Shown here piece by piece: positions 1 through 7,300 of a stretch of DNA of 9,246 nt. The stretch is taken from positions 2,680 through 11,925 of the forward strand of contig DBXP01000048.1 of the NCBI GenBank assembly GCA_002309575.1. The letters run 5' to 3'. The position numbers and the translations under genes were made by a program. Source of the DNA: a bacterium UBP6_UBA1209. Lineage in GTDB: Bacteria; UBP6; UBA1177. A model generated the notes under the pieces. It saw only the letters and a program-made list of their open reading frames with translations, was not told the DNA's origin and did no database searches. Numbering within the stretch: the first letter of the stretch is position 1; every line of letters begins with the position of its first letter.

Positions 1-665
1 TGCTTCGGGCGCACAAACTGATGATGGCTGACCTGGTCGATAGAAACGGAAAATACCGTAGCGGCGGTGTCGGGATTTTTGACGGAAACGAAGTCGTTCA
101 TGTTGCGCCGCCGGCAGGCAATGTGCCGTTTCTGATGGCTGATCTTTTCTCGTGGCTCAAAAACAGCGACGAACATCCGCTTATAAAAAGCTGTGTATTT
201 CATTATGAGTTTGAATTTATCCATCCATTCCAGGACGGAAACGGCAGGATGGGCCGGTTCTGGCAGACGGTGATTTTGAAAGAGTGGAAACCTGTTTTTG
301 CGTGGATTCCCGTCGAAACTCTCGTGAAGGAGCATCAGGCTGAATACTATGCTGCGCTGACTTCGAGCGACAAGAATGCCGACAGTACTGCTTTTATCGA
401 CTTTATGCTGGAGGTAATCTCAAAAGAAATAGATAAGATTATTGAAAATCAGAACAATGAGCCGATAAACGAGCCGATAAATGAGCCGATAAAATTAGTT
501 TTGGATGTTGTTCGCAAAAATCCTTATCTTTCAAAAGAAATGATTGCGGCTGAAATCGGAAAATCCAGGGCAACAGTAACAAGAGCGCTCTCAAAACTGC
601 AAAACGACGGAATTATCAGGCGCATCGGTTCCAACAAAAACGGTCATTGGGAAATAGTTGAATAA
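1..665 (+). CDS. Fic-family protein with C-terminal winged helix (5' end outside window)
   Basis: The frame is open from position 3, so the gene begins upstream of the window; residues here are numbered from the ATG at 21. The Fic core motif HPFQDGNGRMGR is complete at residues 68-79 (222-257), with the catalytic His and the phosphate-binding DGNGR loop. A flap-like segment (VHVAPPAGNVP) precedes it, as expected for Fic. Fic proteins typically transfer AMP from ATP to a hydroxyl of a target protein, or remove it, so the active site looks competent. Residues 146-157 are three NEPI repeats. Residues about 158-214 read as a winged helix-turn-helix (SKEMIAAEIGKSRATVTRAL, then a GIIRR wing), a common Fic C-terminal fusion that suggests DNA binding or autoregulation. 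The class II inhibitory helix would lie in the missing N-terminus, and I see no C-terminal inhibitory motif. The target cannot be inferred. The family call is secure. Confidence 0.93.
   Translation, partial: LRAHKLMMADLVDRNGKYRSGGVGIFDGNEVVHVAPPAGNVPFLMADLFSWLKNSDEHPLIKSCVFHYEFEFIHPFQDGNGRMGRFWQTVILKEWKPVFAWIPVETLVKEHQAEYYAALTSSDKNADSTAFIDFMLEVISKEIDKIIENQNNEPINEPINEPIKLVLDVVRKNPYLSKEMIAAEIGKSRATVTRALSKLQNDGIIRRIGSNKNGHWEIVE
456..491 (+). repeat. Three tandem 12-bp units encoding NEPI NEPI NEPI
   Basis: Units lie at 456-467, 468-479 and 480-491 and differ only at the third base of the Asn codon (AAT/AAC/AAT). They are in frame and form the linker between the Fic domain and the winged helix. 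The 12-bp unit keeps frame when copy number changes, so linker length could vary between strains by slippage. Confidence 0.9.
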
Positions 666-674
666 ACGGGCGAC

Positions 675-681
675 AAGGAGG
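675..681 (+). promoter_or_regulatory. Ribosome binding site of the flavodoxin gene
   Basis: AAGGAGG lies 5 nt before the ATG at 687, inside the 21-nt gap after the Fic stop codon. It fixes the flavodoxin start and would allow translation from a shared transcript. Confidence 0.85.
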
Positions 682-686
682 CAGAC

Positions 687-1169
687 ATGGCGAAAGCACT
701 GGTGATTTACTTTTCAGCTGGCGGTCACACGAAGGTGAAGGCGCTCCAGCTTTCGGAGGCGATCGAGGCTGACATTTTTGAAATCGAGCCTGTGAAAAAG
801 TACACGAAGGCCGATCTTTTGTGGATGAATCCGCTTTCGCGCAGTTTCCGCGAAGTGGCGACACGCAAGAGCAAACGCCCCGAAATCGTTGACAAACCGC
901 TTGACCTTTCGGGCTACGACAAGATTTTCCTCGGTTTTCCTGTCTGGGGCTGGGCTGCGCCTTCGATAGTCAATGCCTTTCTTGAAAAACACGATTTTTC
1001 GGGAAAAACGATCGTTGTTTTTGCAACCAGCGGCGGAACGACAAAACTTGACGGCAGCGTGAAATCGCTGATTCCTTCCCTTTCTGAAACCACGATGGTA
1101 AAAGAAGGCAGAGTCCTCAACGGAGAATGGAGCAAAGAAGAACTCGCAGACTGGGCAAAAAGTCTTTGA
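687..1169 (+). CDS. Flavodoxin-like FMN protein
   Basis: A 160-residue protein, the usual size for a short-chain flavodoxin. An N-terminal beta strand (ALVIYFS) leads into the FMN phosphate loop SAGGHT (residues 10-15). The second flavin-contact loop is GFPVWGWAAP (83-92), whose tryptophans could stack on the isoalloxazine ring. A third loop TSGG follows at 114-117. The ending (GRVLNGEWSKEELADWAKSL, 141-160) is typical of the flavodoxin_4-type family found beside diverse oxidoreductases. It would bind FMN in the cytoplasm and carry electrons, or act as a quinone reductase-like protein; the partner is not evident. The phosphate loop has GGHT where most relatives have TGNT, a mild deviation. 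The start at 687 is set by a perfect AAGGAGG. It sits 21 nt after the Fic gene and 24 nt before the first lipoprotein. Confidence 0.88.
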   Translation: MAKALVIYFSAGGHTKVKALQLSEAIEADIFEIEPVKKYTKADLLWMNPLSRSFREVATRKSKRPEIVDKPLDLSGYDKIFLGFPVWGWAAPSIVNAFLEKHDFSGKTIVVFATSGGTTKLDGSVKSLIPSLSETTMVKEGRVLNGEWSKEELADWAKSL

Positions 1170-1181
1170 ATTTTGTTGTTT

Positions 1182-1188
1182 AGGAGGG
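1182..1188 (+). promoter_or_regulatory. Ribosome binding site deciding the start of lipoprotein A
   Basis: AGGAGGG lies 5 nt before the ATG at 1194. The frame also opens at a TTG at 1173, but that codon has no Shine-Dalgarno and would add seven residues before a perfect signal peptide. The paralogue has the same arrangement before its ATG at 4375. Confidence 0.88.
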
Positions 1189-1193
1189 TCCCC

Positions 1194-4100
1194 ATGAAAA
1201 GGTTTCTGATTCTGGTTATTGTTTTTGTTTCGCTTTTTGCCTTTGCGTCATGCGGCGGCAAGAAGAAAAACAAACCTGAACAAAATGATGAAAAACCATC
1301 GTTCGAAGAAGAGGTCGCGAAGGAAATTCCAGCCGAAGAAGGCGGAACGATCACGAATTCCGATGAATCGGTAGCGATCGAAATCCCGGCCGGCGCTCTT
1401 GAAAGCGACACGACGATCACGATGAGAATCTATGATGTCGCGGATTATCCTGGAACAGAAGACAAAACGGTGATCAGCAAAGTAGTCGAGTTCGAACCGA
1501 CGGGCACGATTTTCAAGAAACCTGTTTTTATTTCGATGATAAGCACAGGAACCGGTGCAGAACTCAGAGCAGCTAAGAAAAAAGTTGTCACTGCAGCGGT
1601 TTACAAGGAGGACGAAGGCAACTGGAGCTACAGCAAAACTGGAGCTGCAGTAAAGGTCAGCAAAGATGCTTCAGGCGACCCGATCATGACAACGGCTGCA
1701 GGTGATCCCATCATGCTGAATGCTGCTGGCGATCCGATTATGCAGAGTAACGGCGCAAGGCTGAGCGCTGCTGGCGATCCGATTATGATTACTGCAGCAG
1801 GTGATCCGATTATGACGAGCGCTGCCGGAGATCCTATCATGATGACGACCGGTCACTTCACAGCTTACGCCTTTTTCTTTATTGATGTTGAAGATGAGGA
1901 TGAACCTTTTGAAGAGCCTACAGAAGAACCGACAGAAGAACCTGAAGACGATAAAGATGATACCGAAATCACGGATAAAGACGAGGACATCGAAATTACA
2001 GATGAAGAAGACGATGCCGATATGTCTGATATCGAAACAGATGAAGATGAAATTCCGGACGAAATTCTGGACGAAATTCCGGATGAAACTCCGGATGAAA
2101 TCACGGATGAAGACGAGGAGATCATCATTCCTGAGCCCCCGAAAGTTTATTCAAAAGTGCTCTGCACGGGCATGGTGATATGCACTGACGGTGAGGGAAA
2201 TCAGATCTTATGTCCGAAGGAAAACGAAGAACTTTACGGTCAGGATGCGCAGTATGCCTCAAGAAAAGGCTGCGTTGTGCACAGCTACACCGAAATCGAA
2301 AATTCGGAAGAACATGAGATAGAGTTGAAAGCAACGGTTCAGGATTCTTCTTTCATTAAAGACAATGTTACCGGTCTTACCTGGTGGCTTACCGGAAAAG
2401 GCGGAACTTACGAAGAGATGAAAGACGAATGTGCAGTTTCATACGGCGGGATCGAGGACTGGAGACTTCCAGAACCGCAGGAAATAGCAAGCCTTTCCGA
2501 TCTCGGAATGCTTTACGGCAATAAGATTGATCCGGTTTATTTTGCAGGGCTTTACTCTGACACATCTTTGCCGCAATCCAAATCCTATGACTACGATTTG
2601 ATCCTGACCTCGCTCGAAGGCTATTTCTATATGCTTGATTACGGCGTGATTGCCACATTTGGTTCAGAATCCGGTTACCTTATGTGCGTAAGCGGAGAAA
2701 AATACGGTGAAGTAAGTGCTGAAACCTATTCGACCGTTACTGAAAACGGCAAAGAAATGATTCTGGATTCAAGTACGAATCTTTTCTGGCAGAAAGAGCC
2801 GGTTAAGAAGGCAACCTGGAAAGAGGCACTTAAATACTGCGAAGATTCGACTTATGCGGGGCACAACGACTGGAGACTTCCGAACAAAAATGAACTTCTT
2901 TCCCTTGTAGACTATTCCAAAATAGGATCAGAAGTGGAAGAAACGCTTGAAGAAGATGATGAAGTCGAGGCGATCTCTTCATTCCCGGGCATGACGCCTG
3001 ATCTCTTCTGGACTTCGACTCAGGCGCCTGTCGATTATCTTGTATGGCTTATCCACATGCAGTACGGAGTTGTCGGCCCGTCCGGCAAAGTCGAAAATCC
3101 GGAAGACGAACCGATAGTAGGACCGCAGCAGCCGCGGAGAGTTAAGAACTTTAAAAGAGATGAAATCGCGGATGAAGAAGATGTACCCGCAGTCCTCTGC
3201 GTCAGAAGTGATCTTGATGAAAAAGAGGAATTTCCCGCTTGTAACGGAACCGGCACGGGACCCTGCAAAGATGCAGACGGCACGATCTGGTCATCGAGGA
3301 TATACCCCGAAATTTTTGCAGATTTCAACAAGTCTTATCTCTCGTCGTATTCCGGCTTTATTGACCAACCCAGAAGCAGCGGTTCCGGTTTGAGTGTTTA
3401 TATATATGATATTGCCAAAATGTGCCGCTATCTGAGCGAAAACGGTTCGAACAAGTGGAGACTTCCGAAAATAAACGAGATCCGCAAGAACGTAACGACC
3501 GAAAAACTTAAATTTGAAGGAAGCTGCGGCATAACAACTCAACATTTCTCAGAGTCTTACTTTGATGAAGAGGACTGCAGCGGTGACGGAGCTTCAAAAA
3601 CAGCCTTGAATGATTTCGGGATTATGCTTTCAGGAACTTTGACACGCTATGAATGGGATTCTGGCGAAGAAGAGGAAGATCTTAACCCGCTGTTCTGGAG
3701 CCTGGATGTCAGCAGAGGTGTTTTGTCGGTTGTGGAAGACTACTCTCTCCCCGTTGAGGAACTTGTCCAGAGGTGCGTTCTTGACGAAACTCTGCCTGAT
3801 TATGTGACTGCTCCTTACACCGATCCGGCTACAGGACTCACATGGTCAGATCTTGCGCCGGACGAAATGACGTGGGATGAGGCTTATGATTACTGCGCAG
3901 AACTCGGTAGTGAAGATGATACTAACTTTTGGAGACTTCCGACAACAGAAGAGCTTCATACGCTTGTAAGGCACTGCGAAGAAGAACCGTGTTCGATAGC
4001 TTTGAACGGCAGACATTCGCTTTTCGGCGATATATCGTTTTCATGGTCTTCCGATATTAATGAAGACGGAACAGTCAACGGATTTGATTTTATCTCAGTC

Positions 4101-4337
4101 AAAATTTCACCGACGCCGAAAGACGCGGTAAATTCATCTTATTATGTTGCCGATGTCCGCTGTGTTTCAGGCGGAGAGAGTGCGTGTGCCGGAAATCCGT
4201 GCGCGTCGGTTGAAAATTCAACAGGAAGATGCCTGACGACCACTGATCCTGAAATCGAAACCGGATATGTATGCGAATGCGGGGAAGACTATTATTGGGA
4301 CGACAACGAGTGTGTGAAAATTCTCACTATTGAGTAG
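1194..4337 (+). CDS. Lipoprotein A: multi-module DUF1566/EGF-like surface lipoprotein with GDPIM repeats
   Basis: A 1047-residue exported lipoprotein. The signal peptide runs from MKRF to the lipobox FASC, with the lipidated Cys at residue 20. Gly at +2 would favour the outer membrane under the E. coli Lol rule. Regions in order: charged tether; ZU5-like beta domain from about 50 (GGTI; IPAGAL at 64; FKKP at 107) that appears to resume at GHFTAYAFF after an inserted GDPIM array (161-219); acidic stalk 231-309; four-cysteine block 318-366 (Cys 324, 330, 340, 360; YGQDAQYA); DUF1566-like modules at about 390-501, 525-673, 683-863 and 877-993, each with a WRLP motif (Trp 423, 560, 755, 913) and modules 1, 2 and 4 closing on a CVS or CVR motif, module 3 on RCV; and one EGF-like six-cysteine repeat (998-1040). 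DUF1566 domains have C-type-lectin-like relationships and occur in adhesins such as Legionella Lcl, so adhesion or ligand binding is a reasonable inference. The ligand is unknown. Its paralogue lies 37 nt downstream. Confidence 0.9.
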   Translation: MKRFLILVIVFVSLFAFASCGGKKKNKPEQNDEKPSFEEEVAKEIPAEEGGTITNSDESVAIEIPAGALESDTTITMRIYDVADYPGTEDKTVISKVVEFEPTGTIFKKPVFISMISTGTGAELRAAKKKVVTAAVYKEDEGNWSYSKTGAAVKVSKDASGDPIMTTAAGDPIMLNAAGDPIMQSNGARLSAAGDPIMITAAGDPIMTSAAGDPIMMTTGHFTAYAFFFIDVEDEDEPFEEPTEEPTEEPEDDKDDTEITDKDEDIEITDEEDDADMSDIETDEDEIPDEILDEIPDETPDEITDEDEEIIIPEPPKVYSKVLCTGMVICTDGEGNQILCPKENEELYGQDAQYASRKGCVVHSYTEIENSEEHEIELKATVQDSSFIKDNVTGLTWWLTGKGGTYEEMKDECAVSYGGIEDWRLPEPQEIASLSDLGMLYGNKIDPVYFAGLYSDTSLPQSKSYDYDLILTSLEGYFYMLDYGVIATFGSESGYLMCVSGEKYGEVSAETYSTVTENGKEMILDSSTNLFWQKEPVKKATWKEALKYCEDSTYAGHNDWRLPNKNELLSLVDYSKIGSEVEETLEEDDEVEAISSFPGMTPDLFWTSTQAPVDYLVWLIHMQYGVVGPSGKVENPEDEPIVGPQQPRRVKNFKRDEIADEEDVPAVLCVRSDLDEKEEFPACNGTGTGPCKDADGTIWSSRIYPEIFADFNKSYLSSYSGFIDQPRSSGSGLSVYIYDIAKMCRYLSENGSNKWRLPKINEIRKNVTTEKLKFEGSCGITTQHFSESYFDEEDCSGDGASKTALNDFGIMLSGTLTRYEWDSGEEEEDLNPLFWSLDVSRGVLSVVEDYSLPVEELVQRCVLDETLPDYVTAPYTDPATGLTWSDLAPDEMTWDEAYDYCAELGSEDDTNFWRLPTTEELHTLVRHCEEEPCSIALNGRHSLFGDISFSWSSDINEDGTVNGFDFISVKISPTPKDAVNSSYYVADVRCVSGGESACAGNPCASVENSTGRCLTTTDPEIETGYVCECGEDYYWDDNECVKILTIE
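1209..1264 (+). repeat. 56-bp signal-peptide direct repeat, copy 1
   Basis: This stretch is identical base for base to 4390-4445. It encodes the hydrophobic core, the lipobox Cys and the first tether residues. Just outside it the two genes differ at third positions on both sides, and the following domains are clearly more diverged. Confidence 0.9.
1674..1850 (+). repeat. GDPIM nonapeptide array in lipoprotein A (6 copies)
   Basis: Six in-frame copies of GDPIM at residues 161-219. Four units are exactly 27 bp (GDPIM plus TTAA, LNAA, ITAA or TSAA). The third unit is 45 bp because of a six-residue insertion (GDPIMQSNGARLSAA). The last copy runs into MTTGHFTA. The core is invariant at protein level while Gly, Asp, Pro and Ile codons vary synonymously, which indicates selection on the peptide and not recent DNA amplification. 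Confidence 0.93.
1884..2120 (+). repeat. Acidic low-complexity stalk of lipoprotein A
   Basis: Residues 231-309 are mostly Asp and Glu with Pro, Thr and Ile. EEPT repeats come early. Five 12-bp units at 2052-2111 encode IPDE, ILDE, IPDE, TPDE and ITDE. The segment separates the membrane-proximal ZU5-like domain from the cysteine-containing modules, so a flexible, possibly cation-binding spacer is the likely role. Its sequence is not alignable in detail with the stalk of lipoprotein B, although position and charge are the same. Confidence 0.85.
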
Positions 4338-4361
4338 TTGACCTGACACGTCTCCCAAAAT

Positions 4362-4369
4362 AAGGAGGG
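4362..4369 (+). promoter_or_regulatory. Ribosome binding site of lipoprotein B
   Basis: AAGGAGGG lies 5 nt before the ATG at 4375, in the 37-nt gap after lipoprotein A. The same AGGAGGGT followed by a CCATGAAAAG start context precedes lipoprotein A, so the initiation region was duplicated together with the signal peptide. Confidence 0.88.
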
Positions 4370-4374
4370 TTTCC

Positions 4375-7300
4375 ATGAAAAGATTTTTAATTCTGGTTAT
4401 TGTTTTTGTTTCGCTTTTTGCCTTTGCGTCATGCGGCGGCAAGAAAAAGGAAAAACCGCGTTTTGAAGAGGAGATCACGAAAGAGATCAAAGCCGAGGAG
4501 GGCGGAACGATCGAAAGTTCCGACGGAAAAACCTCGATCGAGGTCAGCGCCGGCGCTCTTGACAGCGACACTGTGATCACGATGAGGATCTACAATTCGT
4601 CGGAATATTCGTTCGGCGAAGGCGAGCAGGTCGTGACCAAAGTCGTAGAGTTTCAACCGAGCGGACTGATTTTCAAAAAACCGCTCATCATCACGATGCC
4701 CGTGGAAAATGCTTTCCATAAAAGGATCCTGACAGCCGCGGTTTTGAAGGAGTCCGAAAACAGGTGGAGTTACAACGAGCACGGAGTTTATGTGGTTCTT
4801 GCCGGAAGAGAATCGGGCGGCGACCCGATAATGCTGAGTGCAGGCGGAGACCCCATCATGCTGAACGCCGGCGGGGATCCGATAATGATGGATGCCGGCG
4901 GAGACCCGATCATGCTTGCTGCCGCAGGTGATCCGATCATGCTGAAAGCAGGCGGCGACCCGATAATGATTAGTTCCCTCGGAGATCCGATCATGAGCGC
5001 GGCGATGGGAGATCCTATCATGATGACGACAGGCCACTTCACGGCCTTCACCTTCATCACGCTCGAGTCGGCAGATTATGAGCCAGGCGATTCAGACAAC
5101 GAACCGGCAAGACCGGATGATGACGAACCTGCTGAGCCAGACTATGATGTACCGCCAAGACCTGACGGAAACGAACCGGTCGATGACAGCGATACCGATA
5201 CGATGGAACCTGACGTGGACGAGTTAAATGATGACGGCGATACAGACATTTCTGATAACGATATAACAGTTATCGATGATGCCGACAACACAGATGATAC
5301 CGACACGACAGAACCTGACGGTGACACAGAACCGGCAGACGACGATGTTATCCCCGCGCCCGAACCTGTTTATTCCAAGGTTTTGTGCACCGGTAAGGCC
5401 ATCTGCAATAACTACCAAAATCAGATCTTATGCCCGGAAGAAGGAGAAGATTTTTACGGTCAGGACGCGCAGTATGCCGCGAGAAAAGGATGTGTTCCGC
5501 ACAGCTACACTAAGCTTCCGAAACCGGAAGAATATAATGAAACCGATTATATAGATCAGGTGCATGACAACGTCACGGGACTCACATGGATCATTGATAT
5601 GAGAGAGCGGCGCTTATCGTATATGAACCAGACGGAAGATCCATGCGGCGAAGAATATTCCGAATATTCCTACTTAGATACCGGCTGGAGACTTCCGACT
5701 ACGAAAGAGGTGATGACTCTTGCCGACCATAGCATTCTTTACGATGCTCTGATAGATCAGACCTATTTCACGTATCTCAGCAATATATGGACTGCGGAAA
5801 GATTCATATACCAGATAGATGAGGGATTAGTGTATGGATCTTATGACGATCTCGATATGGCGCTTATGTGGTGTGTCCGCGGCGAAGAATACGGCAAAGT
5901 CGATGAAGAGATGTATGAAATACTCGGCGAAGGGAACGAGAAAGTCGTTTTTGATTCTTCAACGAATCTTGTCTGGCAGAAGGAATACGCAGAAAACAAA
6001 ACATGGGAAGAGGCGCTTTCCTACTGTGAAAACCTTGAATACGCAGGGAAAAGCGACTGGAGGCTTCCCAATAAAAACGAACTTATGACGCTTGTCGACT
6101 ATTCAAAAGAGGAAGGATCTTTCTCATCTTTCCCCGATATGCCGACAGACGGCTTCTGGAGTTCGACGGTATATGATTATTATGACAGTTACAATAAAGT
6201 TTTGTCAGACGGATACGCATGGATGGTCTATTTCGAAGGCGGCTTTGTCTCATATATTCCGTTATACATAATAGATGAGGAAGAGATCGAACATTATCCC
6301 TTCCCGGTAGAATCCGGAAATATGCTGTTATCAGTCCGCTGCGTGAGGAGCGATCTAACTGAAAAACCGGAAATCCCCGAGTGTGATGAAACAGGTATCG
6401 CGCCATGCAGAGATGCAAACGGAACTGTCTGGTCGTCAAGACTTTATCCCGAAATTTTTGCAGGTTATCCGCACTTCTATTATTGGGAATATGATGCCAC
6501 AATTGGAATTTCCGCACTTCCGGAAATGTGCCGCTATCTGAACGAAAACGGCTCGAACAAATGGAGACTTCCGACGATAGACGAGATCCGCTCGATTGTT
6601 ACGACTGACAAACTCAAAACAGGCGGAAGCTGCGGTGTTACGGCAGCATGTTCTGAAGAATCCTGTTTCAGTGAAGATGACTGTACAGGCGATAATATCT
6701 CTCAGACACTTCTTTACGATTACGGAATTATGTATTCGGGCACCTTATACGGTAGTGATATTTGGAATCTGTGGGCTGTAAATGTAAGAGAAGGATCTTT
6801 GAATGAGACTGATTACAGTATTTCTGTTTCGGGACTTACGCAGAGATGCGTTCTCGATGAAACTCTGCCAGACTACGAGAAAACCCCGTGGCTTGATCCC
6901 GAAACAGGGCTTCTCTGGTCAGACATTTCACCTGACTGGATCTGGGTCTACAGCGGAAAATACTACTGCAAAGAACTTTCCCAAATAGATCATGAATACT
7001 GGTGGAGAATGCCGACAGTGGATGAACTCAGGACACTAATCCGAAACGACTGCGGAGAAGAAGACGGATGCCCGGTCGACATAAACGGAAAATATTCTGT
7101 CCTCGGAGATATTTCCACTTTGCTGTCAAGTGAATACTACGGGGATGAATCTTATTTTGCTATTGATTTTTCAAGAATTGTTCGCACCGGCGGTAAAGAT
7201 TCTGCAGAAAGGATCCGCTGCGTTTCGGAAGGTCCTAACCCGTGCAGAAACGAACCGTGCGCAGGTGTCCAGTACTCAACCGGGTGTTTCGCTGCATCGG

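Noticed and set aside
1173..1193. Upstream TTG start adding seven residues to lipoprotein A
   Set aside because: No Shine-Dalgarno precedes it, whereas AGGAGGG is ideally placed for ATG 1194, which gives a signal peptide identical to that of the paralogue.
914..1420. 168-residue open frame on the - strand across the flavodoxin/lipoprotein A junction, resembling another at 4218-4580
   Set aside because: The similarity of the two antisense frames follows from the duplicated signal-peptide DNA on the + strand. Neither has a ribosome binding site, and both lie over well-supported genes.
4338..4366. TTGACC with a 17-nt spacer before TAAGGA, looking like a sigma-70 promoter for lipoprotein B
   Set aside because: The -10 match is poor and overlaps the Shine-Dalgarno, so a transcript from it would lack the ribosome binding site.
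1674..5031. 27-bp periodic repeats considered as a CRISPR array
   Set aside because: The units are contiguous, in frame and coding, with no unique spacers of typical length.
4429..5037. 202-residue open frame on the - strand opposite the ZU5-like and GDPIM region of lipoprotein B
   Set aside because: It is a by-product of codon usage in the repetitive + strand gene; no start signal or recognisable family.
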